Shown here one piece after another: positions 23,982-33,110 of a stretch of DNA of 39,492 bases. Positions within the stretch are counted from its first letter, which is position 1. Each line of letters begins with the position of its first letter. The notes under the pieces are model-generated. The model worked only from the letters and a program-made list of their open reading frames with translations, was not told the DNA's origin and did no database searches. The stretch comes from Mycobacterium celatum. GTDB taxonomy: Bacteria; Actinomycetota; Actinomycetes; Mycobacteriales; Mycobacteriaceae. The stretch is from assembly GCF_002101595.1 (NCBI RefSeq), contig NZ_LQOM01000054.1, forward strand, positions 1 through 39,492, written 5' to 3'. Made by a program: the position numbers and the translations under genes.

Positions 23982-25064
23982 GTGGGTAAAGCGTTGATCG
24001 CGGCGACGGTCTTGAGCCTGGTATTGGCCGGCTGCGGCAGCGACAACAACATCGGCGCCCCTGCCACGTCGTCCGCCGCGATCGACTGCGGCGGCAAAGA
24101 CGCCCTGACCGGCGAGGGGTCGACCGCTCAACAAAACGCCATCGCGTTGTTCAACCAGGCCTGGACCCGGTTCTGCCCGCGCAAGAACGTGTCGTACAAC
24201 CCCACCGGGTCGGGCGCCGGACGTGAGCAGTTCGTCGCCGGGCATGTCGATTTCGCCGGATCGGATTCGCCGCTGACCGCTCAGCAGACCGAGCCGGCGA
24301 CCAAGCGCTGCAACGGGAATCCGGCCTGGCACCTGCCGCTGGTGTTCGGGCCGGTGGCGGTGGCTTACCACCTGGACGGCGTCAACCCGCTCGTCGTCAA
24401 CGCCGACGTGCTGGCCAAGATCTTCACCGGTGCGATCACCAATTGGCGTGACCCGGCGATTGCGGCACTCAACCGCGGCGTCACCCTGCCCGACACCGAC
24501 ATTGCGCCGATCTACCGGTCGGACTCCTCGGGCACCACGGACAACTTCCAGAAATACCTGGCCGCCGCGGCACCGCAGAGCTGGACCAAAGGAGCCGGCA
24601 GCGAGTTTCAGGGCGGCGTCGGCGAGGGGGTGCAGAAGTCTGCTGGTGTGGTGCAGGCCGTGCAGTCCACGCCCGGCGCCATCTCCTATGTCGAGAAGGG
24701 CTTCGCCGATCAGGCCTCGCTGACTTACGCCCAGATCGACGACGGCGGCGGTGCGGTGGCGATAAGCGACGACGCGGCCCGCAACGCGATCGACGACGCC
24801 AAGTTCGCTGGCGCGGGCAACGACCTGCGGCTGGACCTGAACTCCCTCTACGGCACCAAAGCGCCGGGCGCCTACCCGCTGGTGCTGGTCACCTACGAGA
24901 TCGTGTGCTCGAAAGGCTACGACCCGGGCGTTTCGACCGCGCTCAAATCCTTTCTGACCGCGGCCGCCGACTACGGTCAAAACGGTCTTTCGCCGGCCGG
25001 ATACATCCCGCTGCCGGACAGGTTCAAGCAGCGCCTCGTGGCGGCGATCGGTGCGATCCAGTAA
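23982..25064 (+). CDS. pstS: Phosphate-binding lipoprotein PstS
   Basis: The product has 360 residues. The signal peptide ends in the lipobox LAGC (residues 18-21 from GTG), so the protein is lipid-anchored outside the membrane. Phosphate-site loops are GEGSTAQQNA, NPTGSGAGREQF, VDFAGSDSPL and YRSDSSGTTDNF. It delivers phosphate to PstC-PstA. GTG at 23982 is preferred because it leaves a normal short n-region and has GAAAGGA upstream; GTG at 23937 would add 15 residues. It heads an apparently complete pst operon. Confidence 0.93.
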   Translation: MGKALIAATVLSLVLAGCGSDNNIGAPATSSAAIDCGGKDALTGEGSTAQQNAIALFNQAWTRFCPRKNVSYNPTGSGAGREQFVAGHVDFAGSDSPLTAQQTEPATKRCNGNPAWHLPLVFGPVAVAYHLDGVNPLVVNADVLAKIFTGAITNWRDPAIAALNRGVTLPDTDIAPIYRSDSSGTTDNFQKYLAAAAPQSWTKGAGSEFQGGVGEGVQKSAGVVQAVQSTPGAISYVEKGFADQASLTYAQIDDGGGAVAISDDAARNAIDDAKFAGAGNDLRLDLNSLYGTKAPGAYPLVLVTYEIVCSKGYDPGVSTALKSFLTAAADYGQNGLSPAGYIPLPDRFKQRLVAAIGAIQ

Positions 25065-25087
25065 AAACCGATGGCGATGGGATCGAA

Positions 25088-26113
25088 GTGACAACGCCAA
25101 ATCCGTCCGACGCGGGTTCGGGCGAGGTCGTCGCTGCGCCGGTTCCCGAGCCGATCAGCCCGCCCACCATCCCATGGGGCAGAAGCAAACCCCGGCTGGG
25201 CGATCGCGTCTTTCGCGGGCTTTCGGAGGGTTCGGGTGTCCTGATCGTCGTGCTGATCGGCGCGATCGCGGTGTTTCTGTTGTGGCGCGCCATCCCGGCG
25301 CTGGCCCGCAACAAGGAGAACTTCTTCACCTACGGCGGCAACTGGGTCACCACCGACACCTCGGCGATGCACTTCGGCATCTTCGACATGCTGCAGGTCA
25401 CGGTCTTCGTCGCGTTGTTCGCGTTGATGCTGGCCATGCCGGTGGCGCTGGGCATCGCAATCTATCTCACCCAGTACGCGCCGCGGCGGGTGGTGGGACC
25501 GCTGGCCTACATGGTGGACCTGCTCGCCGCGGTGCCCTCGATCATCTACGGCGTATGGGGCCTGTATGTGCTGGCCCCGCGGCTGCGGCCGATCGCGACG
25601 TGGCTCAACCACCACCTGGGGTGGTGCTTTCTGTTCGCCAACGGCAACGCGTCGGTGGCCGGTGGCGGCACCATCTTCACCGCCGGGATCGTGCTGGCGG
25701 TGATGATCCTGCCGATCATCACCGCGGTCACGCGCGAGGTGTTCGTCCAGACGCCGCAGTCCCACATCGAGGCGGCGCTGGCGCTCGGCGCCACCCGCTG
25801 GGAAGTGGTCAAGACGACGGTGCTGCCGTTCGGCCGGTCCGGCTACATCAGCGGCGCGATGCTGGGGCTGGGCCGCGCGCTGGGCGAGACCGTCGCGCTG
25901 CTGATCATCCTGCGCGGCACGCAATCGGCGTTCGGCTGGTCGCTGTTCGACGGCGGCTACACTTTCGCCAGCAAAATCGCAGCCACCGCCTCGGAATTCA
26001 ACGACCAGTACAAGGCCGGCGCGTACATCGCCGCTGGCTTGGTGCTGTTCCTGCTCACCTTCTTGGTCAACGCGTTAGCTCGCGCGGCGGTCGCGGGTAA
26101 GGGAACTCGATGA
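25088..26113 (+). CDS. pstC: Phosphate ABC permease PstC
   Basis: The product has 341 residues with six expected membrane helices after a Pro-rich 40-residue cytoplasmic start. The coupling loop EAALALGATRWEVVKTTVLP is the EAA motif that contacts PstB, and GLGRALGETVALLIILRG is the second PstC signature. The GTG follows the pstS stop by 23 bases with a weak ribosome-binding site. The stop overlaps the pstA start (ATGA). Confidence 0.95.
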   Translation: MTTPNPSDAGSGEVVAAPVPEPISPPTIPWGRSKPRLGDRVFRGLSEGSGVLIVVLIGAIAVFLLWRAIPALARNKENFFTYGGNWVTTDTSAMHFGIFDMLQVTVFVALFALMLAMPVALGIAIYLTQYAPRRVVGPLAYMVDLLAAVPSIIYGVWGLYVLAPRLRPIATWLNHHLGWCFLFANGNASVAGGGTIFTAGIVLAVMILPIITAVTREVFVQTPQSHIEAALALGATRWEVVKTTVLPFGRSGYISGAMLGLGRALGETVALLIILRGTQSAFGWSLFDGGYTFASKIAATASEFNDQYKAGAYIAAGLVLFLLTFLVNALARAAVAGKGTR

Positions 26114-27024
26114 CGTCGATCCTGGACCGCCCGGTCAAGGCGCGCACATTCGCCGGCACCAGCCTGCGGCGCCGGGTCGCCGACAACGTCGCGACCGTGC
26201 TGGTGACGCTGTCGATGGCGGTGGCGCTGGTCCCGTTGCTGTGGGTGCTCTACTCGGTGGTCGCCAAGGGATTCCGGGCGATCACGTCCACTGTGTGGTG
26301 GACACACTCGCAGGCCGGCATGACAGCGTTCGTGACCGGCGGCGGCGCTTACCACGCGATCGTCGGGACCGTGCTGCAGGGACTGGTGTGCGCGGCCATC
26401 TCGATCCCGATCGGCGTGTTCGTCGCGATCTACCTCGTCGAATACGGGGCGGGCACCGGCCTGGGCCGGTTGACGACGTTCATGGTCGACATCCTCACCG
26501 GCGTGCCGTCGATTGTCGCGGCGCTGTTCATCTACGCGCTGTGCGTGGCCACCCTGGGTCTTCCGCGATCTGGTCTGGCGGTGTCGCTGGCGCTGGTGTT
26601 GTTGATGCTTCCGGTGATCGTGCGGGCCACCGAGGAGATGTTGCGGATTGTCCCGGTGGATTTGCGCGAGGCCAGCTACGCGCTCGGCGTACCGAAATGG
26701 AAAACCATTGCGCGAATTGTGATTCCGACGGGCCTGTCCGGCATCATCACCGGCATCATGCTGGCGCTGGCGCGGGTGATGGGCGAGACGGCGCCACTGC
26801 TGATTCTGGTGGGCTATTCGCAAGCGATGAACTTCGACATGGTCAGCGGCTTCATGGGCTCGCTGCCCGGTATGATGTATGACCAGACCTCGGCCGGCGC
26901 AGGAGCCAATCCCGTCCCGACCGAACGACTGTGGGGCGCTGCGGTGACGCTTATACTGCTGATCGCCGTGATCAATGTCGGGGCCAAAGTGGTCGCGAAT
27001 ATCTTTGCGCCTAAGAAATTCTAG
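26110..27024 (+). CDS. pstA: Phosphate ABC permease PstA
   Basis: The product has 304 residues with six membrane helices. The EAA loop REASYALGVPKWKTIARIVIP and the following ARVMGETAPLLIL are characteristic of PstA, which pairs with PstC to form the channel. The start is coupled to pstC by ATGA, and pstB follows after 12 bases. Confidence 0.95.
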   Translation: MTSILDRPVKARTFAGTSLRRRVADNVATVLVTLSMAVALVPLLWVLYSVVAKGFRAITSTVWWTHSQAGMTAFVTGGGAYHAIVGTVLQGLVCAAISIPIGVFVAIYLVEYGAGTGLGRLTTFMVDILTGVPSIVAALFIYALCVATLGLPRSGLAVSLALVLLMLPVIVRATEEMLRIVPVDLREASYALGVPKWKTIARIVIPTGLSGIITGIMLALARVMGETAPLLILVGYSQAMNFDMVSGFMGSLPGMMYDQTSAGAGANPVPTERLWGAAVTLILLIAVINVGAKVVANIFAPKKF

Positions 27025-27036
27025 GCAGGAGCAGCG

Positions 27037-27813
27037 GTGGCTAAGCGGTTGGACCTCAAAGACCTCAACATCTATTACGGGTCGTTTCATGCGGTCGCCG
27101 ATGTGTCGCTGTCGGTGCTGCCGCGCAGTGTGACCGCCTTCATCGGGCCGTCCGGCTGCGGCAAGACGACCGTGCTGCGCACGCTCAACCGCATGCACGA
27201 GGTCATCCCCGGCGCCCGGGTGGAGGGCACGGTGTTGCTGGACGACGACGACATCTACGCTCCCGGTATCGACCCGGTCGGTGTGCGCAGGGCGATCGGG
27301 ATGGTGTTCCAGCGGCCAAATCCCTTCCCCACCATGTCAATTCGCGATAACGTGGTGGCCGGGCTGAAGCTGCAGGGGGTACGCAACCGCAAGGTCCTCG
27401 ACGACACCGCCGAATATTCGTTGCGCGGAGCCAACTTATGGGACGAGGTCAAAGACCGGCTGGACCGGCCCGGCGGCGGGTTGTCCGGCGGACAGCAGCA
27501 GCGGCTGTGCATCGCCCGGGCTATCGCCGTGCAGCCCGACGTGCTGCTGATGGACGAGCCGTGCTCGTCGCTGGACCCGATTTCGACGATGGCGATCGAG
27601 GAGCTGATCGCCGAGCTCAAGCAGGATTACACCATCGTCATCGTCACCCACAACATGCAGCAGGCCGCGCGGGTCAGCAACCAGACAGCGTTCTTCAACC
27701 TGGAGGCCGTCGGAAAACCCGGCCGGCTGGTGGAGATCGACGACACCGAGAAGATCTTCTCCAACCCCACCCAGAAAGCCACCGAAGACTACATTTCCGG
27801 CCGCTTCGGTTAG
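27037..27813 (+). CDS. pstB: Phosphate ABC ATPase PstB (PhoT)
   Basis: The product has 258 residues, close to M. tuberculosis PhoT (Rv0820). The Walker A motif is GPSGCGKT (37-44), the Q-loop VFQRPNPFP, the ABC signature LSGGQQQR, the Walker B VLLMDEPCSSLDP and the switch VTHNM. It powers phosphate import. CAGGAG lies a few bases before the GTG. In M. tuberculosis this gene follows mshD directly; here pstSCA lie between them. Confidence 0.96.
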   Translation: MAKRLDLKDLNIYYGSFHAVADVSLSVLPRSVTAFIGPSGCGKTTVLRTLNRMHEVIPGARVEGTVLLDDDDIYAPGIDPVGVRRAIGMVFQRPNPFPTMSIRDNVVAGLKLQGVRNRKVLDDTAEYSLRGANLWDEVKDRLDRPGGGLSGGQQQRLCIARAIAVQPDVLLMDEPCSSLDPISTMAIEELIAELKQDYTIVIVTHNMQQAARVSNQTAFFNLEAVGKPGRLVEIDDTEKIFSNPTQKATEDYISGRFG

Positions 27814-27823
27814 CGCTCGCGGT

Positions 27824-28489
27824 CTAGCTGGACGGCACCGTGTCGTCTTCGGGGAACCGGCCGGTCGCCTGGAAAATGACGCGGCGCGCTACCTCGACGG
27901 CGTGGTCGGCGAAGCGCTCGTAGAACCGGCCCAGCAATGTCACGTCGACGGCGGCGGCCACGCCGTGCTTCCACTCGCGGTCCATCAGCACGGTGAACAG
28001 GTGCCGGTGCAGGTCGTCCATCGCGTCGTCTTCTTCGCGGATGCGGGCCGCCTTCTCCGGGTCGCGCGATAACAGCACCTCCTGTGCGCTGTTTCCCAAT
28101 TCGACTGCGACCCTGCCCATTTCGGCGAAGTAGCCGTTGACCTCCTCGGGCAGGGCATGCTGGGGGTGGCGCCGTCGGGCGATCTTGGCGACATGCAAAG
28201 CAAGCGCGCCCATCCGGTCGATGTCGGCGACCATCTGGATCGCGCTGACGATCGCGCGCAGGTCACCGGCGACCGGTGCCTGCAAAGCCAGCAGCACAAA
28301 AGCGCTTTCCTCCGCACGGGCGCTCAGCGTCGCGATTTTCTCGTGATCGGAGATGACCTGTTCGGCCAGCACCAGGTCGGCCTGCAGCAGTGCCTGCGTC
28401 GCACGTTCCATCGCGGCCCCGGCGAGCCCGCACATCTCGCCAAGCCGCTCGGAGAGCCCGGAAAGTTGTTCCTGGTAGGCGGTCCGCAT
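27824..28489 (-). CDS. phoU: PhoU-family phosphate regulator (PhoY2-like)
   Basis: The product has 221 residues, all-helical with two PhoU three-helix bundles. The metal-binding ERFADHAVEVARR occurs in the second repeat and DIDRMGALALHVAKIA in the first. PhoU proteins restrain the sensor kinase (SenX3 in mycobacteria) when phosphate is plentiful, through contact with the Pst transporter. The gene is convergent with pstB, ten bases apart. TAGTCT (28497-28502) seven bases before the ATG indicates a leaderless start, so it has its own promoter. Confidence 0.93.
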   Translation of the reverse strand: MRTAYQEQLSGLSERLGEMCGLAGAAMERATQALLQADLVLAEQVISDHEKIATLSARAEESAFVLLALQAPVAGDLRAIVSAIQMVADIDRMGALALHVAKIARRRHPQHALPEEVNGYFAEMGRVAVELGNSAQEVLLSRDPEKAARIREEDDAMDDLHRHLFTVLMDREWKHGVAAAVDVTLLGRFYERFADHAVEVARRVIFQATGRFPEDDTVPSS

Positions 28490-28496
28490 GTTGTCA

Positions 28497-28502
28497 AGAC
28501 TA
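28497..28502 (-). promoter_or_regulatory. -10 box of phoU
   Basis: TAGTCT on the minus strand, seven bases before the ATG at 28489; no ribosome-binding site is visible, in keeping with a leaderless mRNA. Confidence 0.5.
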
Positions 28503-28563
28503 CGTTCTCAGCCGGGAAAAGCCAGGAAGCCCGACCTGAATTGGCGGTGAATGCCAATTACGG

Positions 28564-30672
28564 CTATTCGCAGGTGGTGTCGGCGGCGTTGGTGACCGTC
28601 AAGTCCTCGGGAAGCTTGGTCGGCGTGCTGCTGGCGCTGCGGTCGATCTGCACGCTGACCGACGAGCCGCTGGGCGGCGGAGCCGAGACAGCCCGGAAGT
28701 CCGGGCCGAGGACAACCTGCACAACCTGCTCAATTCCGGTGACCCGCTCCACCTTTGAGCTGCCGAACGACGCGGCCACCGTCGCGGCGGCCTGCTCGTT
28801 GCCCGGCGAGAAGAACACCGTCGTCGATTTCAGCGAGCTGGGGTAGTCGTCGGGCTCCTTGACCTTGAAGCCGTACTGCTGCAATTCAGCGGCGGCGGTG
28901 GCGGCCAGACCCGACTTGCCCGTCGAGTTGGAGACCTGCACGGTGATCTCCTGCGGCGATGCCGTCACCGCCTGCACCTGCTCGGCGTGCGGCGCGGTGC
29001 TCGGGCTGGGCTGCGCAGCTTGGCTGGTGCTCGACTGGGCTGTCGGGGCCGAAGTCGCGTTCTTGTCGTTTTCGCCGGGCAGCGGATCGTCGTTGATGAT
29101 CGCGTCGAAGAGCGCGCGCATGTCGGTGGTGCGCGGCGGCTCGTTGCCATTCTCGTCGGTTTCGCCGGTCGGGACGGTGACGAAGGTGATGTGGCCGGCC
29201 GACACGCCTTGCACCGATTGGCCGAGGTCGACGAGGTCCTTGGTCTTGACGTTGTCGACGTAGCTGTCGCTGATGAACATATTGACGACGTTGTTGAGCT
29301 TGCTCATCGAAAAGAACGTGTCGCGCGAAATCAGCGAACGCAGCAGCGACGACAAGAACCGCTGCTGGCGTTTGATGCGCCCGTAGTCGCCGTTGTTCTC
29401 GGTGGTGACGTTGCGGGCCCGCACGTAGTTCAGCGCCGTCGTCCCGTCGACGACCTGACGGCCGGCATGGTCGAGCACCGTGCCCAGCTCGGCGTCCTTC
29501 AAGGGGCTGGTCGTGCAGACCTCGACCCCGCCGAGCGCGTCGACCATCTTGGCGAAGCCGGCGAAGTCGATCGCCATGAAGCGGTTGATGGACAGCCCGG
29601 ACAGCTTCTGGATGACTTTGACCAGGCACTTGGGACCGCCGAAGGCGTACGCGGAGTTCAGTTTGGTCTCGGTGTAGACGTAGCGAGGTCCGTAGGTCCC
29701 GGTGTCCTCGTCGTAGAGCGGGCCGTAGGCGCCGGTGTCGGGGTTCCAGGCCTCGCATTTCATCGGCGTGATCGCCAGGTCGCGCGGAAACGACACGGCG
29801 ACCACGCGTTTACGGTTCGCCGGGATGTTGACCAGCATGATGGTGTCGGATCGGGCGCCACCGGCGTCCTCGGTATCGCCGGCGCCCATCTCGCCGTTCG
29901 CCCCGGCGCGGGAGTCGACGCCGACGATCAGGAAATCCTCATCGCCGTACTGGCCGCTGGGGTCCATGATGTCGTGCGAATGCGGGTCGAGCGCGCTGAC
30001 GTTGTTGAGCCGGTTGTTCTTCGACGCGCTCCACTGGTACGCCCCGCCGGTCAGGGCCAGCGAAAGCACGGCGATCAACGCCGCCACCGCGCGGCCGGCC
30101 ACCAACAGCGGGCGGCGCTTGCGTTTCGGTGCGGGCTCCGGGATTTCGGCGGCATCCGGGTCTCCGACGATCCGGGCCGGTGGCACCCGGCCCGACGCCG
30201 GGGGTAGCACCGTGGTTTCTTCGACGGCGGCGAGACGCCGTGGGCGGGGCGCGAGGTCCAGGTCCGGCAGCTCAGAGGCGTACGCCGACGACATCGGTGG
30301 GGCGTAGGAGTCGAAGTGGTAATCCGGCTCGTCGTCGGGCTGCGGCGGAAGCTCGTCTGGCCGTTCGATTTCCGGCTCGGCGCGGTGGCGGCTGCGCCGG
30401 GCCGGGGGCGGGCCGCCGACCTTGGCGATCAGGTCGGCGACTGTGAGTCCGCCGTCGGTGTGGCACCCGCTCGAGTTTTCGTCGCGGTGGGTGCGTGTGA
30501 CCGGCGGCGCCGGCCGGCGAGGGGCTGCGACGGCGCCGCGGGGCGATGTCCCGAACCGTTCCCACGGCGCGGCGGGTAGCGACCGCGGCGAAGTTCCGGT
30601 AAGCCCGATGTCGTCACCGTTGAGGGCGGCGGCGTGCGGGCGGCCCGGAGTGGCGTTGTTGCCGTCACTCAT
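28564..30672 (-). CDS. LytR-CpsA-Psr (LCP) wall-polymer ligase family protein
   Basis: The product has 702 residues (Rv0822c is of similar length). A long Pro/Arg/Asp-rich cytoplasmic part (1-187) is followed by one helix (188-211) and an external LCP domain (about 245-420) with DFLIVGVDSRAG, GARSDTIMLVNI, VVAVSFPRDLAI, INRFMAIDFAGFAKMVDALGG and the Arg-rich RARNVTTENNGDYGRIKRQQRF. A Thr/Ser/Gln linker leads to a LytR_C domain (about 575-665). LCP enzymes attach arabinogalactan to peptidoglycan in mycobacteria; which polymer this paralogue handles is not settled. GGAGG lies ten bases before the ATG. Confidence 0.93.
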   Translation of the reverse strand: MSDGNNATPGRPHAAALNGDDIGLTGTSPRSLPAAPWERFGTSPRGAVAAPRRPAPPVTRTHRDENSSGCHTDGGLTVADLIAKVGGPPPARRSRHRAEPEIERPDELPPQPDDEPDYHFDSYAPPMSSAYASELPDLDLAPRPRRLAAVEETTVLPPASGRVPPARIVGDPDAAEIPEPAPKRKRRPLLVAGRAVAALIAVLSLALTGGAYQWSASKNNRLNNVSALDPHSHDIMDPSGQYGDEDFLIVGVDSRAGANGEMGAGDTEDAGGARSDTIMLVNIPANRKRVVAVSFPRDLAITPMKCEAWNPDTGAYGPLYDEDTGTYGPRYVYTETKLNSAYAFGGPKCLVKVIQKLSGLSINRFMAIDFAGFAKMVDALGGVEVCTTSPLKDAELGTVLDHAGRQVVDGTTALNYVRARNVTTENNGDYGRIKRQQRFLSSLLRSLISRDTFFSMSKLNNVVNMFISDSYVDNVKTKDLVDLGQSVQGVSAGHITFVTVPTGETDENGNEPPRTTDMRALFDAIINDDPLPGENDKNATSAPTAQSSTSQAAQPSPSTAPHAEQVQAVTASPQEITVQVSNSTGKSGLAATAAAELQQYGFKVKEPDDYPSSLKSTTVFFSPGNEQAAATVAASFGSSKVERVTGIEQVVQVVLGPDFRAVSAPPPSGSSVSVQIDRSASSTPTKLPEDLTVTNAADTTCE

Positions 30673-30855
30673 GTCCTACCGGCCTCCGAAACTCTGATGA
30701 GGTGCTCGACGGGTTCGTGCGCATACGTCAGGGCAGTGCTCGCGGTGGCGGCACCACTCATTCGCGCTCCCCCGGGGGTCCACCGGAGCGCGTTGCAACA
30801 AGTTCCACATCGTAGCCAGACATCGGCCGAAACGCGATGTCGAGATCGTTGCGGT

Positions 30856-31989
30856 TCAGCCACCGGAGTGCATGATGTCCGCCCGGGCCGGCACGGTGCA
30901 GTCGTCGCGGTCGGACAGCCAGCCGTCGGGCAGTGCGACCCGCGCCGGCGAGCCCTGGCGGCCCCGCGGCCCGGTGGCCGCCTCCGGGAAGGGGACGGCC
31001 GGGTCGAGCTGGTCCAGCAGACAGTCAAGCTGGTCGAGTGTCTTGACCAGCGCCAGCGACCGTCGCAGCTCCGAGCCGGCAGGAAAGCCGTGCAGGTACC
31101 AGCCGATGTGCTTGCGGATGTCGCGCATGCCCTTGTCTTCGCCGAAGTGGGCGGCCAGCAGCGCGCCGTGCCGGCGGATGATGTCGGCGACCTCGCCGAG
31201 GGTCGGCGGCGTGGGCGGCGGTCCGCCGGTGAAGGCGGCTGACAGCTCGGCGAACAGCCACGGCCGGCCCAGGCAGCCGCGGCCGATGACGACGCCGTCG
31301 CAGCCGGTGCTGGCCATCATGGTCAGGGCGTCGCTGGCGTCGAAGATGTCGCCGTTGCCCAGCACCGGGATCGTCCGCACCTGCGCTTTGAGCGCAGCGA
31401 TCTGCTCCCAGTCCGCCGCCCCGGAGTAGCGCTGCGCGGCGGTGCGGGCATGCAGCGCCACCGCGGCGGCACCCTCGGCTTCGGCGATGCGGCCGGCGTC
31501 CAGGTGGGTGTGGTGGTCGTCGTCGATGCCGATCCGGAACTTGACCGTCACCGGGATGTCGGTGCCCTCGGTGGCGCGCACGGCCGCGGCGACGATCTGT
31601 CCGAACAGCCGCCGCTTGTAGGGCAGCGCCGCCCCGCCGCCGCGACGGGTCACCTTGGGCACCGGGCAGCCGAAGTTCATGTCGACGTGATCGGCCAGGT
31701 CCTCGTCGGCGATCATCTTCACCGCCGCGTAGGTGGTGGCCGGGTCGACGGTGTAGAGCTGCAGCGACCGCGGCGACTCGTCGGGGGAGAACGTCGTCAT
31801 GTGCATGGTGACCGGATGCCGCTCGACGAGCGCCCGCGCGGTCACCATCTCGCAGACGTAAAGCCCGCTGATTGTCCCGACGAGTGCCTGCTCGAGCTCA
31901 CGGCACAGCGTCCGGAACGCAACGTTGGTCACACCCGCCATCGGTGCTAACACCACCGGGCTGGCGAGCGTGATCGGCCCGATGCGCAC
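30856..31989 (-). CDS. dus: tRNA-dihydrouridine synthase
   Basis: The product has 377 residues: an FMN-binding TIM barrel and a C-terminal helical domain. The start VVLAPMAGVTNVAFR and the catalytic Cys in DMNFGCPVPKVTRRGGGAAL (near residue 106) define Dus; VTVKFRIG, VALHARTAAQRY and VLGNGDIF complete the flavin and tRNA sites. It reduces uridines in tRNA. It is six bases from desA1, hence co-transcribed with it. A TetR-desA1-dus order is unusual functionally but matches Rv0825c-Rv0823c. Confidence 0.95.
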   Translation of the reverse strand: MRIGPITLASPVVLAPMAGVTNVAFRTLCRELEQALVGTISGLYVCEMVTARALVERHPVTMHMTTFSPDESPRSLQLYTVDPATTYAAVKMIADEDLADHVDMNFGCPVPKVTRRGGGAALPYKRRLFGQIVAAAVRATEGTDIPVTVKFRIGIDDDHHTHLDAGRIAEAEGAAAVALHARTAAQRYSGAADWEQIAALKAQVRTIPVLGNGDIFDASDALTMMASTGCDGVVIGRGCLGRPWLFAELSAAFTGGPPPTPPTLGEVADIIRRHGALLAAHFGEDKGMRDIRKHIGWYLHGFPAGSELRRSLALVKTLDQLDCLLDQLDPAVPFPEAATGPRGRQGSPARVALPDGWLSDRDDCTVPARADIMHSGG

Positions 31990-31995
31990 CGGCGG

Positions 31996-33012
31996 CTACC
32001 GCCGGCTCATCGTCAGCGTGCCTGCGGTGGTGTGCAGCTCGCGCGCGGTGACCCGCTTGCCCGTGCGGGCTTCCCGGTCGAGTTGGCGCTGCTTGGACAC
32101 CTCGAACTTCTCGCAGGCAACCTCGAGCTCCTTGATCAGCAACGCGAGGTCGTCACGCATCTTGGCGGCCTCACCGGTGAAGTCGTCGCGCTCGAAGATG
32201 CGCCACTTCTTCAGCACCGGCATGACGACGTCGTCGAGGTGGATGCGCGGGTCGTATACCCCGCCGACGGCGATCATCACGGCCTTGCGCCGGAACTCCG
32301 GCACCTGGAAACCGGGCATCTGGAAGTTGCGCAGCACCCGGTGCAGCGACTTCATCGCCTGGTTGGGCGCGATCTCCAGACCGGCCTCGCTGACGTCGCG
32401 GTAGAAGATCATGTGCAGGTTCTCGTCGGCCGAGACCTTGGCCAGCAGCTGGTCGGCGATCGGGTCATTACACGCCTTACCGGTGTTGCGGTGCGAGATG
32501 CGGGTGGCGAGCTCCTGGAAGGTGACGTAGAGGATCGAGTCGAAGAGGCTCTCCGCGAACAGGTCGCCCTGGTGGTTCTGGCCCGGGCTGAAGCCCCGGT
32601 TCACCACCTCGAGGCGCAGCAACTCCAGCTCGACGGGGTCGACCGCCCGGGTCACCACCAGGTAGTCGCGCAGCGCGATCCCGTGCCGGTTTTCCTCGGC
32701 GGTCCACCGGTTGACCCACTGGCCCCAGGCGCCGTCCATCCCGAAGTTCATCGCGATCTCGCGGTGATAGGACGGCAGGTTGTCCTCGGTGACCAGGTTC
32801 TGCACCATCGCCACCTGGGCGACGTCGGAGAGCTTCGACTGCCCCGGCTCCCAGTCCTGCCCGCCCAGCGCGTAGTAGTTCTTTCCGTCCGACCACGGGA
32901 TGTAGTCGTGCGGGTTCCAGTTCTTGTGCATGGACAGATGCCGGTTCAGGTTCTTCTCGACGACCGGCTCGAGCTCGCGCAACAGGTGCAGGTCAGTCAA
33001 GTCAGCCGACAT
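31996..33012 (-). CDS. desA1: Acyl-ACP desaturase DesA1
   Basis: The product has 338 residues, soluble, of the plant-type stearoyl-ACP desaturase family. The di-iron ligands are the two (D/E)ExxH motifs EENRH (TAEENRHGIAL) and DENLH (SADENLHMIFY) together with single Glu residues upstream. It introduces double bases into meromycolate precursors, so it acts in mycolic acid synthesis. The ATG at 33012 matches Rv0824c and has GGAGGGG just upstream. The reading frame is open further up but crosses the repeat-containing promoter. Confidence 0.96.
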   Translation of the reverse strand: MSADLTDLHLLRELEPVVEKNLNRHLSMHKNWNPHDYIPWSDGKNYYALGGQDWEPGQSKLSDVAQVAMVQNLVTEDNLPSYHREIAMNFGMDGAWGQWVNRWTAEENRHGIALRDYLVVTRAVDPVELELLRLEVVNRGFSPGQNHQGDLFAESLFDSILYVTFQELATRISHRNTGKACNDPIADQLLAKVSADENLHMIFYRDVSEAGLEIAPNQAMKSLHRVLRNFQMPGFQVPEFRRKAVMIAVGGVYDPRIHLDDVVMPVLKKWRIFERDDFTGEAAKMRDDLALLIKELEVACEKFEVSKQRQLDREARTGKRVTARELHTTAGTLTMSRR

Positions 33013-33024
33013 GGCCCCTCCAGT

Positions 33025-33073
33025 TATCTGTGTCTGTTGGTAGCAGTCAATATATCTGTGTACGCCGGTAGCA
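33025..33073 (-). promoter_or_regulatory. desA1 promoter with two 21-base direct repeats
   Basis: On the plus strand TATCTGTGT-N5-GGTAGCA occurs at 33025-33045 and again at 33053-33073, 28 bases apart. Between them TATATT on the minus strand (33049-33054) could be the -10 of desA1. Paired sites around a -10 indicate a repressor binding twice. The known regulator of desA1 in mycobacteria is the TetR protein MadR; whether it or the adjacent TetR uses these sites cannot be told from sequence. Confidence 0.65.
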
Positions 33074-33110
33074 TCAAGTTCCCGCCAGCGCGTCTGAACC
33101 GAGTCGACTG

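Noticed and set aside
28987..30207. 406-codon open frame antisense to the LCP gene
   Set aside because: The composition is that of a shadow frame, and the LCP domain on the other strand is complete.
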